Below are positions 8,624 through 19,100 of a stretch of DNA of 64,000 bases, piece by piece. This stretch comes from JAQUSX01 sp035446985 (lineage in GTDB: Bacteria > Bacillota > Clostridia > Christensenellales > CAG-314). The stretch spans positions 1 through 64,000 of the forward strand of contig DAOTGG010000003.1 in NCBI GenBank assembly GCA_035446985.1, written 5' to 3'. Position numbers and translations under genes: made by a program. Under the pieces are notes generated by a model. The model ran no database searches, was not told the origin of the DNA, and saw only the letters and a list, made by a program, of their open reading frames with translations. Numbering within the stretch: the first letter of the stretch is position 1; each line of letters begins with the position of its first letter.

Positions 8624-9112
8624 ATGCGTAAAGTGGCGGTAATTATGGGCAGCGACAGCGATTTGCCCGTTATGCAAAAAGCGATAGACGTATTAAAGGA
8701 ATACGATATTCCTTTTGAGGCGCACGTATATTCTGCGCACCGCACGCCCGAAATTGCCCGCGAGTTTGCTTTAAACGCAAGGGAGAAGGGTTTTGGCGCA
8801 ATTATTGCGGGCGCGGGTAAAGCCGCGCACCTTGCCGGGGCTCTGGCGGCGAACACTACCTTGCCTGTAATCGGAGTCCCTATAAAATCAAATACTTTGG
8901 ATGGGTTGGACGCTCTGCTGTCCACCGTTCAAATGCCGAGCGGTATTCCGGTCGCAACCGTCGCAATAGACGGAGCGTCGAATGCCGCTCTTTTAGCTGT
9001 CCAAATACTGGCCGTGGAAGACGCCGACTTAGCGGAAAAACTAAGTAACGCAAGGAAAAAAGCGTCGTTGTCCGTATTAGAGAAGGACAAACTTTTATCT
9101 GAAAAAAAATAA
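8624..9112 (+). CDS. purE: 5-(carboxyamino)imidazole ribonucleotide mutase / AIR carboxylase PurE
   Basis: PurE makes CAIR in step six of purine synthesis. The 162-residue protein has the N-terminal nucleotide loop GSDSDLPVM (residues 9-17), the catalytic-histidine segment SAHRTP (44-49) and the glycine-rich GAGKAAHLAG. The start has GGAGAGAAG upstream. No purK is present in this ten-gene operon, so either purK lies elsewhere or the enzyme carboxylates AIR directly; the sequence resembles class I PurE, which normally needs PurK. It is the first gene of the operon, 20 bases before purC. Confidence 0.95.
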   Translation: MRKVAVIMGSDSDLPVMQKAIDVLKEYDIPFEAHVYSAHRTPEIAREFALNAREKGFGAIIAGAGKAAHLAGALAANTTLPVIGVPIKSNTLDGLDALLSTVQMPSGIPVATVAIDGASNAALLAVQILAVEDADLAEKLSNARKKASLSVLEKDKLLSEKK

Positions 9113-9132
9113 TTTCATAAAGGAGTAACAAA

Positions 9133-9822
9133 ATGAACAACCTCAAACTCGTTTACAGCGGCAAAACAAAAAACGTTTTCGCGCTGCCTAACGGCAACTA
9201 CCTTCTCAAATTCAAGGACGACTGCACAGGAGAAAACGGAAAATTTGACCCAGGCTCAAACTCAATCGGTCTTACTATCGAAGGCGTAGGCAGAGTAAAC
9301 TTGCAAATGACCAAGTATTACTTTGAAAAACTTAACCAACTGGGCATCAAAACTCACTTCGTTTCCGCTGACTTAGACGAATGCACAATGGAAGTAAAAG
9401 CTGCGAAAGTTTTCGGCAAAGGTTTAGAAGTAATTTGCCGCAGAAGAGCAGTAGGAAGCTTTTTCCGCAGATATGAAGAATACATAGCAGAAGGCGCGGA
9501 ACTTCCTTATTATGTTGAAATGACTTTCAAAAACGACGCTAAGGGCGACCCGTTGGTAACAAAAGACGGTCTTAGCATTCTTGGCATCATGAACGAAAAA
9601 CAATATGAAGCAACAAAAGAAATGACACAAAAAATCGCTGCCGTTATCGCTAAAGATATGGAAGAAAAAGGTCTTGAACTTTACGATATTAAATTCGAAT
9701 TCGGTTACGTAGGCGACAAAATTATTTTGATTGACGAAATCGCTTCGGGCAATATGCGTGTTTACAAAAACGGCAAATACATTGAGCCGATGACTTTGTC
9801 AGAACTGTTCTTTGCTAAATAA
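9133..9822 (+). CDS. purC: SAICAR synthetase PurC
   Basis: PurC ligates aspartate to CAIR using ATP. The 229-residue length is usual for the bacterial single-domain enzyme. Visible signatures are the N-terminal YSGKTKNVF loop, the substrate-binding region VICRRRAVGSF (about residues 99-109) with its arginine cluster, and the C-terminal KFEFGY...LIDEIASGNMR region that carries the Mg/ATP acidic residues. AAGGAG precedes the start. It sits between purE and purF as in many Firmicutes. Confidence 0.96.
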   Translation: MNNLKLVYSGKTKNVFALPNGNYLLKFKDDCTGENGKFDPGSNSIGLTIEGVGRVNLQMTKYYFEKLNQLGIKTHFVSADLDECTMEVKAAKVFGKGLEVICRRRAVGSFFRRYEEYIAEGAELPYYVEMTFKNDAKGDPLVTKDGLSILGIMNEKQYEATKEMTQKIAAVIAKDMEEKGLELYDIKFEFGYVGDKIILIDEIASGNMRVYKNGKYIEPMTLSELFFAK

Positions 9823-9843
9823 TTTTTAGTAAGGAGTAGAAAA

Positions 9844-11232
9844 ATGAGAAAAATAAATGAAGAATGCGGATTGTTTGGAATAATAAGTCAAAAACGCGCA
9901 AACGTTGCCACTTTTACTTATTACGGACTTTTCGCTTTGCAGCACAGAGGTCAGGAAAGCGCGGGCATAGTCGTTAACGACAACGAAACGAATGAATTTC
10001 GCGCGCACAAAGACCTTGGCATCGTCGACGACGTTTTTACAAACGAAACTATCGATTTTTTGGGCGAAGGCAATATGGCTCTTGGACACGTTCGCTACGG
10101 CACAGGTCACAACAGCCGCAACGACGCTCAGCCGTTAGTTGTAAATCACACTAAAGGCAGAATGGCGATTGCTTATAACGGCAGTATCATCAACGCGAAA
10201 GAACTCCGCGAAGAGCTTGAAATGAACGGAATGATATTCCATACGACAAGCGACACCGAGATAATGGCTTATATGATAATACAGGAAAGACTCAAAACTA
10301 ATAGTCTGGAAGAAGCTGTCGCTATCGCTATGGAAAAATTTGTCGGAGCGTATTCACTTGTCATTATGTCGCATAACAAAATAATTGCTGTTCGCGACCA
10401 ACACGGCATTCGTCCTCTTTGTTACGGCAAAACTGCTGACGGAAGCTACGTTGTCGCTAGCGAAAGCTGCGCATTGGACGCCGTGGGAGCAAAACTTGTT
10501 CGCGACGTTCAGCCCGGCGAAATTATTGTTTTCAGCGCGGAAGGAATTAAAAATGTTACCGCAAACTGCGAAAAATGCAAAAGAGGTCTTTGCATTTTTG
10601 AATACGTTTATTTTGCGCGTCCCGATTCCGTTATCGACGGTTATTCAGTTCACCGCGCAAGAATGCGCGCGGGAGCTTTTTTGGCGGAACAGTACCCCGT
10701 TGAAGCGGATATCATTATCGGAGTACCCGATTCGGGCGTAGACGCGGCGATAGGTTACTCGCACAAGAGCGGCATTCCGTACGATATCGGTTTGATAAAA
10801 AATAAATATATCGGAAGAACCTTTATCGACGCTGGACAAAAATTCCGTGAAAAACGCGTAAGAATAAAACTTAACCCCGTTTCGGATGTAGTCAAAGGCA
10901 AACGCGTTGTTATGGTTGACGACAGTATCGTTCGCGGCACGACCTGCGCAAAACTCGTAAAACTTCTCAGAGAAGCGGGCGCGAAAGAAGTGCATTTGCG
11001 TATTTCATCACCGCCGTTTATCAATCCTTGCTACTACGGCACGGACATAAAATCAAAAGACGTTTTGGCGGCGTGCAACTATACTTTTGAAGAAATCCAA
11101 AAAATGATAAACGTTGACAGTTTGGGATATCTTAGTTTGGAAAACTGCAAAAAAATGCCTTGCGACGAAGACAAGGGTTACTGCACGGCATGTTTCGACG
11201 GACTTTATCCTACGGAAATTCCCAAAGAATAA
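9844..11232 (+). CDS. purF: Amidophosphoribosyltransferase PurF (FeS type)
   Basis: PurF catalyses the committed step, PRPP plus glutamine to phosphoribosylamine. The 462-residue protein is an Ntn-type glutaminase: Cys8 in EECGLFGI would become the N-terminal nucleophile after removal of seven residues, as in Bacillus PurF. RHGQESAG-type glutamine-site residues (LQHRGQESAG) follow at about residues 34-43. The PRPP loop VVMVDDSIVRGTT is near residue 357. Cysteines in FINPCYYG and in the C-terminal YCTACF, with an earlier cysteine cluster, fit the oxygen-sensitive 4Fe-4S centre of this subtype. AAGGAG precedes the start. Confidence 0.96.
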   Translation: MRKINEECGLFGIISQKRANVATFTYYGLFALQHRGQESAGIVVNDNETNEFRAHKDLGIVDDVFTNETIDFLGEGNMALGHVRYGTGHNSRNDAQPLVVNHTKGRMAIAYNGSIINAKELREELEMNGMIFHTTSDTEIMAYMIIQERLKTNSLEEAVAIAMEKFVGAYSLVIMSHNKIIAVRDQHGIRPLCYGKTADGSYVVASESCALDAVGAKLVRDVQPGEIIVFSAEGIKNVTANCEKCKRGLCIFEYVYFARPDSVIDGYSVHRARMRAGAFLAEQYPVEADIIIGVPDSGVDAAIGYSHKSGIPYDIGLIKNKYIGRTFIDAGQKFREKRVRIKLNPVSDVVKGKRVVMVDDSIVRGTTCAKLVKLLREAGAKEVHLRISSPPFINPCYYGTDIKSKDVLAACNYTFEEIQKMINVDSLGYLSLENCKKMPCDEDKGYCTACFDGLYPTEIPKE

Positions 11233-11284
11233 CAAAATTATTCACAAGCAAATATAACTAATAAAAAATTAGAAGGAAGAAAAA

Positions 11285-12325
11285 ATGAAATCGTTTAGCG
11301 CAAGCTACAAAAAAGCGGGAGTCGATATAACAGCGGGTTACAAAGCGGTAGAACTAATGAAAAAACATATCGCGAGAACGACAACAAGCGGAGTTATCGG
11401 CGATGTCGGCGGATTCGGCGGATTGTTTGGTCTTGATTTATCGGGTATCTCTAATCCCGTTTTGGTTAGCGGCACCGACGGAGTCGGAACAAAATTGAAA
11501 ATAGCTTTTTTGATGGACAAACACGACACCGTGGGTATCGACTGCGTGGCTATGAGTGTAAACGATATTATTTGCGCGGGCGCGAAACCGCTTTTTTTCC
11601 TTGATTACATCGCTACGGGCAAAAACGTGCCCGAAAAAATGGCAAATATCGTCGCCGGTATTGCGGAGGGTTGCGTGCAATCCGAATGCGCTCTTATCGG
11701 CGGCGAAACAGCCGAAATGCCCGGCTTTTACCCCGAAGATGAATATGACCTCGCGGGTTTTGCCGTAGGCGTAGTGGACAAAACTAAAATACTCGATAAT
11801 AAAAAAACGATTGAAGGCGACGTTATTATTGCTTTACCAAGCAGCGGAGTGCATAGCAACGGTTTTTCTCTTGTCCGCAAAGTTTTTAATATAGAAAAAA
11901 AGGGCAACATAAACAAAATTTACGATGAACTCGGCGGAAAAACACTTGGCGAAACGTTGTTGACGCCTACACGCATTTACGTTAAACCCATGGTAAAACT
12001 ATTTGAGGTAGTTAAAGTAAAAGGCGTATCGCATATTACTGGCGGCGGTTTTTATGAAAATATTCCGCGCAGCGTGCCAAACGGGCTTGCGGCAAAAATA
12101 AATAAAAACGACGTAAAAGTTTTGCCGATTTTTGACCTTATCGCAAAACTAGGAAAAATATCGGAACACGATATGTTCAACACTTTTAATATGGGCGTGG
12201 GCATGAGCGTGACGGTATCAAGAAGTGACGCAGACAAAGCATTGGCGGTTTTGCGTGAAAACGGCGAAAATCCGTATATAATCGGCGAAATCGTAAAATC
12301 CGACGAACGCGTAATTATTGGTTAA
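11285..12325 (+). CDS. purM: AIR synthetase PurM
   Basis: PurM closes the imidazole ring, converting FGAM to AIR with ATP. The 346-residue protein begins SYKKAGVDITAGYKAVELMK as usual and shows GGFGGLFGLD, the conserved SGTDGVGTKLK (about residues 62-72), the metal-site stretch DCVAMSVNDI, GGETAEMPGFY (about 140-150) and the C-terminal THITGGG-type HITGGGFYENIPR. AGAAGGAAG precedes the start. It lies 52 bases after purF and 12 before purN. Confidence 0.97.
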   Translation: MKSFSASYKKAGVDITAGYKAVELMKKHIARTTTSGVIGDVGGFGGLFGLDLSGISNPVLVSGTDGVGTKLKIAFLMDKHDTVGIDCVAMSVNDIICAGAKPLFFLDYIATGKNVPEKMANIVAGIAEGCVQSECALIGGETAEMPGFYPEDEYDLAGFAVGVVDKTKILDNKKTIEGDVIIALPSSGVHSNGFSLVRKVFNIEKKGNINKIYDELGGKTLGETLLTPTRIYVKPMVKLFEVVKVKGVSHITGGGFYENIPRSVPNGLAAKINKNDVKVLPIFDLIAKLGKISEHDMFNTFNMGVGMSVTVSRSDADKALAVLRENGENPYIIGEIVKSDERVIIG

Positions 12326-12337
12326 GGAAAATAAAAA

Positions 12338-12946
12338 ATGAAAGCAAAAATAGCTGTTTTGGTATCGGGCGGCGGAACTAATCTCCAAGCTCTTATAGAC
12401 AGCGTAAAAAAAGGAATAATTCATGACGGTGAAATCGCGGTCGTAATTTCCAGCAAGGATAGTGTTTATGCCTTGACAAGAGCGGACAATTACGGTATAC
12501 CGCGTTTTGTCGTAAAAAGGAAAGATAATACGCAGTCCGAATTTGAAACGGCAATCATAGAGATTTTACAAAAATTTGATATAGACTTAATTGTGCTGGC
12601 GGGCTTTTTGTGCGTTTTTTCGGAGAATTTTACAAAACTTTACACAGACCGAATAATAAACGTTCATCCGTCGCTTATACCTAAGTTTTGCGGGAAAGGT
12701 TTTTACGGAATTAGCGTTCACGAGCAGGTACTTAAAAGCGGCGACAAATATACGGGCGCGACTGTGCATTACGTAAACGAAATTACCGACGGCGGCAAAA
12801 TAATAATGCAAAAAAAAGTACGAGTCAAAAAAAACGACACGGCGAATAGTTTGCAAAAAAGAGTTATGGAAAAAGCGGAATGGAAACTTTTGCCAAAGGT
12901 AACGCAAAAACTTTGCGCGGAAATAGTTAAAGGAAAAAATATTTAA
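12338..12946 (+). CDS. purN: GAR transformylase PurN
   Basis: PurN transfers the formyl group from 10-formyl-THF to GAR. The 202-residue protein has the N-terminal VLVSGGGTNLQALID phosphate loop, the cofactor strand IVLAGFLCVF and the catalytic region INVHPSLIPKFCGKGFYG. His in NVHPSL and the downstream TGATVHYV with Asp in ITDGGKII match the catalytic Asn-His-Asp set. Its stop shares bases with the next start. FolD at the end of the operon supplies the folate cofactor. Confidence 0.96.
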   Translation: MKAKIAVLVSGGGTNLQALIDSVKKGIIHDGEIAVVISSKDSVYALTRADNYGIPRFVVKRKDNTQSEFETAIIEILQKFDIDLIVLAGFLCVFSENFTKLYTDRIINVHPSLIPKFCGKGFYGISVHEQVLKSGDKYTGATVHYVNEITDGGKIIMQKKVRVKKNDTANSLQKRVMEKAEWKLLPKVTQKLCAEIVKGKNI

Positions 12947-13650
12947 TGACTGACTTAAAAAATTATTTACAAAGCAATACATATCACGGAAGGGGTATTA
13001 TCGTAGGATTGACGCCGAGCGGAAAAGCCGCGGTAGCGTATTTTATTATGGGAAGAAGCCTTAACAGCCGAAACAGGGTTTTTGAAAAAGAAGGCGAAAA
13101 CGTTACTATTTATCCGTTCGACGCTTCCAAAGTTTCCGACCCGTCTTTAATAATATACTCCCCTGTTAAAAGAATAAACGACACGGTAGTGGTTACCAAC
13201 GGCGACCAGACCGACACGATTTGCGAGTTTTTAATTAAAGGCGATAAAAACGCATTTACAAATGCTCTTAATACAAGGCGTTATGAGCCAGACTCGCCCA
13301 ACTTTACCCCGCGAATAAGCGCATTACTCGACTTGAACGAAAATTTTAGATACTCCGTTTCCATTTTAAAAAGCGAAGGACAAGGCGAAAAATGTTTTCG
13401 TTTTTGTTTTGATTACGAAGCGGTTAATGGCACGGGGCATTTTATACATACATATATGAGCGACGGTAATCCTTTGCCATCATTTGCGGGCGAACCTGTA
13501 TCGGTGAATATTGACGACGATATAGATACTTTTACTTCGCTTATATGGGAAAACCTGAATAACGACAACAAAATATCTTTGGTTGTGAAATTTTTTGATT
13601 TGGCTGACAAAACTTCTCAAACCAAAATTATAAATAAAAATATAAAATAA
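12946..13650 (+). CDS. IMP cyclohydrolase, archaeal PurO-like
   Basis: This 234-residue protein belongs to the IMP-cyclohydrolase-like family (Pfam IMP_cyclohyd, archaeal PurO type) and should carry out the last ring closure, FAICAR to IMP. The family look is given by the start SNTYHGRGIIVGLTPSGKAAVAYFIMGRS, the stretch SRNRVF, and TNGDQTDTI near residue 86. It is placed between purN and a stand-alone AICAR transformylase, so the pair replaces the fused bifunctional PurH. Its start overlaps the purN stop (TAATG) and its stop is 2 bases before the next ATG, indicating coupled translation. Confidence 0.87.
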   Translation: MTDLKNYLQSNTYHGRGIIVGLTPSGKAAVAYFIMGRSLNSRNRVFEKEGENVTIYPFDASKVSDPSLIIYSPVKRINDTVVVTNGDQTDTICEFLIKGDKNAFTNALNTRRYEPDSPNFTPRISALLDLNENFRYSVSILKSEGQGEKCFRFCFDYEAVNGTGHFIHTYMSDGNPLPSFAGEPVSVNIDDDIDTFTSLIWENLNNDNKISLVVKFFDLADKTSQTKIINKNIK

Positions 13651-13652
13651 TT

Positions 13653-14837
13653 ATGAAAGAATTTGAATTAAAATACGGCTGCAACCCAAACCAAAAGCCT
13701 GCGAAAATATTTATGGCGGACGGCAGCGAATTACCTATCGAAATATTAAGCGGCAGACCAGGCTACATAAACTTTTTAGACGCGTTAAATAGCTGGCAGC
13801 TTGTCAAAGAACTTAGCGAAGCTACTGGACTGGTTGCGGCGGCTTCCTTTAAACACGTAAGCCCGACGTCGGCAGCCGTGGGCAAAATTTTGCCTGAAAA
13901 ACTCAAAAAGGCGTGCTTTGTCAGCGACATAGAAGGGCTTGACGATTCGCCTGTTGCGTGCGCTTACGCGAGAGCGCGCGGCACCGACCGCATGAGCAGT
14001 TTTGGCGACTGGGTTGCGCTTTCCGACATTTGCGACGAAACTACGGCAAAAATTATTAACCGCGAAGTCAGCGACGGAATTATCGCGCCGAGTTACACAG
14101 ATAAAGCTTTGGAAATACTGCGCGCGAAACGAAACGGCTCTTATAACGTCGTGAAAATTGATAAACAATATAAGCCGAGCCAAATCGAAAGAAAACAAGT
14201 TTTCGGCGTGACTTTCGAGCAAAAAAGAAACGACCTGGTTATTGACGAAAATCTATTTAAAAATATCGTCACTATAAATAAAAACATTCCCGATTCGGCT
14301 GTAACCGATATGATAGTTGCGCTGATTACATTAAAATACACGCAGTCAAATTCCGTCTGTTATGCTTACGACGGACAAGCGATAGGCGTGGGCGCGGGAC
14401 AGCAGTCGCGCATACATTGCACACGGCTTGCGGGACAAAAGGCGGATTTGTGGCACCTTAGACAGCATGACAAAGTGATAGGTCTAAAATTTGCCAAAAA
14501 CGTCACGAGAGCGGAGAAAAATAATATTATCGATATTTATCTTTCGGACGACGCTGAAGAAGTCTTGGGTGAAAACGTGTGGCAAAATTATTTTGCCGTT
14601 AAACCCGAAAAATTTACACAGCAGGAAAAGCGGGCGTATTTAGATAAAATCAGCGGAGTGACGCTGGGTAGCGACGCTTTCTTCCCGTTCGGTGACAATA
14701 TCGAAAGAGCGCGTAAGAGTGGAGTTTCTTTCGTCATTCAGCCGGGCGGCTCGGTAAGAGACGACAACGTAATTGAAATTTGCGACAAATACAATATGGT
14801 TATGGTTATGACGGGTATACGCCTGTTCCATCACTAG
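13653..14837 (+). CDS. Stand-alone AICAR transformylase (PurH C-terminal domain homologue)
   Basis: The protein transfers a formyl group from 10-formyl-THF to AICAR, the activity of the C-terminal domain of PurH. At 394 residues it contains only this domain; no MGS-type cyclohydrolase domain is present. Catalytic Lys67-His68 lie in SFKHVSPTSAAVG, the substrate loop is SNSVCYAYDGQAIGVGAGQQSR (roughly residues 230-251), and the end has FFPFGDNIERA and IQPGGSVRDD. Cyclohydrolase activity comes from the neighbouring PurO-like gene. There is little upstream ribosome-site sequence, so it probably relies on coupling. Confidence 0.92.
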   Translation: MKEFELKYGCNPNQKPAKIFMADGSELPIEILSGRPGYINFLDALNSWQLVKELSEATGLVAAASFKHVSPTSAAVGKILPEKLKKACFVSDIEGLDDSPVACAYARARGTDRMSSFGDWVALSDICDETTAKIINREVSDGIIAPSYTDKALEILRAKRNGSYNVVKIDKQYKPSQIERKQVFGVTFEQKRNDLVIDENLFKNIVTINKNIPDSAVTDMIVALITLKYTQSNSVCYAYDGQAIGVGAGQQSRIHCTRLAGQKADLWHLRQHDKVIGLKFAKNVTRAEKNNIIDIYLSDDAEEVLGENVWQNYFAVKPEKFTQQEKRAYLDKISGVTLGSDAFFPFGDNIERARKSGVSFVIQPGGSVRDDNVIEICDKYNMVMVMTGIRLFHH

Positions 14838-14845
14838 GAGAAAAA

Positions 14846-16114
14846 ATGAAAGTTATGGTTGTGGGCGGCGGCGGAAGAGAACACGCCATCGTCAAAAAAT
14901 TGCTTGAAAACAAATCGATTGAAAAAATATTCGTCCTTCCGTCAAACGGCGGAATAGACAAAATCGCCATTGGCATTGACATTAAAGCGATTGATATAGA
15001 CAATATCGTCAATTTTGCCGTAAAAAACGAAATAGATTACGCCGTGGTTGCGCAAGACGATCCGCTCGTTTTGGGACTCGTAGACAGACTTAACCAAGCA
15101 GGTATTGATTGCTTCGGACCGACCAAAAACGCAGCCATTATCGAAGGAAGCAAAGTGTTCGCAAAAAATTTTATGCAAAAACACAACATTCCGACTGCGC
15201 AATACTGCACTTTTGACACGGCGGAAGAAGCGGTTAAATATCTAAAGCTCAGCGATTTTCCCGTTGTGATAAAAGCCGACGGCGTGGCGGCGGGCAAAGG
15301 CGTTACGATAGCAAACGACATTGAGCAGGCAAAAGATGCGGTAACGTCGATTATGGACGACAAAATTTTTGGTAAAAGCGGCGACAAAATAGTAATAGAA
15401 GAATACATGCGCGGCACGGAATTTACTTTGCTGGCTTTTTGCGACGGCGAAACCATAAAACCCATGGTAAGCTCTATGGATCACAAAAAAGCTTTCGACG
15501 GCGATATGGGGCTTAATACCGGCGGTATGGGTGCAATCGCGCCCAGTCCCGTTTATAATGAAAAAATACGGCAGGAAACTTTGGAAAAAATCGTTTACCC
15601 GACTTTGGCAGCATTCAAAAAAGAAGGCATCATTTTTAAAGGCTGTTTGTATTTTGGACTTATGGCTACCGATAAAGGCGTAAGGGTTGTGGAATACAAT
15701 TGTCGTTTCGGCGATCCCGAAGCGCAAGTGGTGCTGCCGCTACTCAAAACCGACTTATTCACAGTAATGAAAGCGACCACAAACGGAACGCTTGATAAAA
15801 CGGAGATAGAGTTTTACGACAAATACGCGTGCTGCGTAATAATGGCGTCAAAAGGCTATCCGATAAAATATGAAAAAGGCTATGAGATAGAAATAGATGA
15901 AAAAGTCGAGCCGTATATCTTTTACGCGGGCGTAAAAACGGTTGATAATCGGCTTGTTACTAACGGCGGCAGAGTGCTGGGTGTTACGGCGGTTGAAGAC
16001 AGTTACCTTAAAGCAATAAATAAAGCGTATGAAAGAGTAAACAAGGTAAAATTTGAAAATATGTTTTACCGCAACGATATAGGCAAACGCGCGTTACAAA
16101 AAGACGAGGAGTAA
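14846..16114 (+). CDS. purD: GAR synthetase PurD
   Basis: PurD joins glycine to phosphoribosylamine with ATP. I take the start at 14846 because CTAGGAGAAAAA sits directly before that ATG and the protein then opens MKVMVVGGGGREHAI, as in the family; an earlier in-frame ATG at 14780 lies inside the preceding gene. The 422-residue protein has the ATP-grasp features VIKADGVAAGKGV (about residues 139-151), EEYMRGTEFTLLAF and the metal-binding VVEYNCRFGDPEAQV. It ends 1 base before purL. Confidence 0.96.
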   Translation: MKVMVVGGGGREHAIVKKLLENKSIEKIFVLPSNGGIDKIAIGIDIKAIDIDNIVNFAVKNEIDYAVVAQDDPLVLGLVDRLNQAGIDCFGPTKNAAIIEGSKVFAKNFMQKHNIPTAQYCTFDTAEEAVKYLKLSDFPVVIKADGVAAGKGVTIANDIEQAKDAVTSIMDDKIFGKSGDKIVIEEYMRGTEFTLLAFCDGETIKPMVSSMDHKKAFDGDMGLNTGGMGAIAPSPVYNEKIRQETLEKIVYPTLAAFKKEGIIFKGCLYFGLMATDKGVRVVEYNCRFGDPEAQVVLPLLKTDLFTVMKATTNGTLDKTEIEFYDKYACCVIMASKGYPIKYEKGYEIEIDEKVEPYIFYAGVKTVDNRLVTNGGRVLGVTAVEDSYLKAINKAYERVNKVKFENMFYRNDIGKRALQKDEE

Positions 16115-16115
16115 A

Positions 16116-19100
16116 ATGCTAAACAGATTATACGTTGAGAAAAAAAGCGGATTTGATAATGAAGCGAAAAAATTATTCGCTGAAATAACTGAGATTTTAC
16201 AAATAAAATCCTTAACTGGGTTAAGATTACTCAACAGATACGACGTGGAAAATATTGATAAATCTATATTCGACAGAGCTGTAAAAGAAATTTTTTTCGA
16301 ACCGCAAGTCGACGAAGTTTATTTTGATTTGCCCGTAACTAACGGTCACGTTTTCGGTGTGGAATATTTGCCCGGTCAGTACGACCAAAGGGCGGATTCT
16401 GCCGAGCAATGCGCGCAGTTTATCTCGCAAGGCATCAAGCCTCAAATACGCACGGCAAAAATTTATATTTTGGAAGGTAAGCTTACCGATAAAGAAATAG
16501 GTGTCATAAAAGGATATTTAATTAATCCCGTCGAGTGCAGAGAAGCCGACTTGTCAATGAAAAAATCGCTCGAGTTAAATTACGACGCGCCGAAAGACGT
16601 TGAAATCTTTACTGGATTTAATAAATTGGATAAAAAAGGTTTAGTAGATTTTATAAAAACGCACGGGCTTGCTATGGACGCGGACGACGCAATATTTACT
16701 CAAGATTATTTCAAAAGCGAAAACAGCGAGCCGACTGTCGCGGAAATAAAACTTATCGATACTTATTGGTCAGACCATTGCAGACACACGACATTTTCCA
16801 CCGTTATCGACGAAGTGGAGTTTGAAAGCGAAGAAATAGAAAAGGCGTACCAAGATTATTTACAACAAAGAGAGTCGGTAAATAGAACGAAGCCGATTAC
16901 TCTTATGGATTTGGCTACTACCGCAATGCGCTGTATGCGCGCGCAGGGAAAACTGCCGAACTTGGACGTTTCCGACGAAATTAACGCTTGCACGGTAAAA
17001 ATAAAAGTTACTGTCGACGGCGAAAAACAAGACTGGCTGTTATTATTCAAAAACGAAACGCACAACCACCCGACGGAAATCGAACCATTTGGCGGAGCGG
17101 CTACTTGTCTGGGCGGCGCGATACGCGACCCCCTTTCTGGCAGAGCATACGTTTATTCGGCTATGCGGCTTACGGGCGCAGGCGACCCGCTCGCAAAAAT
17201 TGAAGACACCGTAAAAGGAAAATTGCCCCAAAGAAAAATCGTCACAACTGCTGCGGCTGGATACAGTTCTTACGGCAATCAAATAGGTCTAACCACAGGT
17301 TTGGTGGATGAAATTTATCACAGCGGATACGTGGCAAAACGTATGGAAATCGGCGCGGTCATAGGTGCGGTGCCAAGTAAAAACGTCGTACGAAAAACGC
17401 CCGACAGTAACGATATCGTAATTTTATTAGGCGGAAAAACGGGCAGAGACGGTATCGGCGGAGCGACGGGTTCGTCAAAAGCGCATACCGAAGATTCTAT
17501 CAACGCGTGCGGAGCGGAAGTTCAAAAAGGCAACGCGCCCGAAGAACGCAAACTTCAACGCTTTTTCCGCAATGAAGCAGTTTCCACAATGATAAAACGC
17601 TGCAATGATTTTGGCGCGGGCGGCGTGGCGGTAGCCGTGGGCGAGCTTGCGGACGGGCTTGATATCGACCTTGATAAAATTCCAAAAAAATACGAAGGGC
17701 TAAACGGCACGGAGCTTGCGATAAGCGAATCGCAGGAAAGAATGGCTGTCGTTGTTAATAGCAACGACGCGGAAAAATTCATAAGCTTAGCGGAAAAAGA
17801 AAATTTGATTGCCACGGTAATAGCGAAAGTTACAGACGAGCCTCGCCTTATTATGCGTTGGCAAAATAAAAAAATAGTCGATATTTCACGCGAGTTTTTA
17901 AATAGCAACGGCGCGCAAAAACATATAAAAGCGAAAATCACTAATCCCGCTAATTACGAAAAGTCTATTCCGACGAGTTTTACTGCGGGAATCAATAATC
18001 TTGTTAACGAACTTAACGTTTGCTCAAAACGCGGACTTATCGAAAGATTTGATTCTACAGTCGGAGCGAACACGGTTTTGATGCCATTAGGAGGAAAAAA
18101 TCAATCTACACCGCCTCAAGTAATGGCGCAAAAAATAGCGTTGGAAAAAGGCGATACCGACGATTGTTCTATTATGGCGTGGGGATTTAACCCATTTATA
18201 AGCGAAAAAAGTCCGTATCACGGAGCGTATCTCGCGGTAATTAATTCTGTTGCGAAAGCAGTCGCCGCAGGCGCGGATATAAATCAGACATATCTTACTT
18301 TCCAAGAATATTTTGAAAAACTCGGTAATTCTCCCGAAAAATGGGGCAAGCCGCTAGCGGCATTGCTGGGCGCGAATAAAGCTCAGTTTGATCTAGGTAT
18401 CGCGTCAATCGGCGGAAAAGATTCTATGAGCGGCAGTTTTGAAAATATATCTGTGCCGCCGACTTTGGTATCTTTCGCCGTCGGTATGGGAAAGGCGAGC
18501 AAAATAGTTACGCCCGAATTCAAAAAAATCGGAAGCAAAGTGTTTTTGCTTTCACCCGAAAAAATGGCGAATGGATTGCCGAACGCTGAAAGTTTTAAAA
18601 AGAATATAGGTATCGTGTCAAAACTTATCGACGAAGGAAAAGTTTTGTCCGCTTATGCCGTATCTTACGGCGGCGTAATCGAAAGCGTTTTCAAAATGTG
18701 TTTGGGTAACGGTTACGGATTTAATTTCAGTAATATAACGCTTACAAAATTATTCGGTTACGATTACGGCGCGTTTATTTTGGAGACGGGTGATAATGAA
18801 AATGTCGGTGAATTTTTGGGAACTATAACGAAAGAAAATGTTATAAGTTACGCTAATGAGACGGTTTTGATTGACGAATTGCTTGAAAGCTACGATAATA
18901 AACTTGAAAGCGTGTATCCGACAAAAACGCCGTCAAAAAAAGAAATAATCGAAAAAATATCATATAATACGACAAAAAAAGTCAAAGCGGCGATAACCGT
19001 AGCAAAGCCAAAAGTTTTGATACCCGTTTTCCCAGGCACAAACTGCGAATATGAAACGGCGAAAGCTTTTGAAAAAGCGGGCGCGGAAACGGAAATATTC

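Noticed and set aside
14780..14845. Earlier purD start at 14780
   Set aside because: It is inside the AICAR transformylase gene and adds 22 residues not typical of PurD; the 14846 ATG has a good ribosome site.
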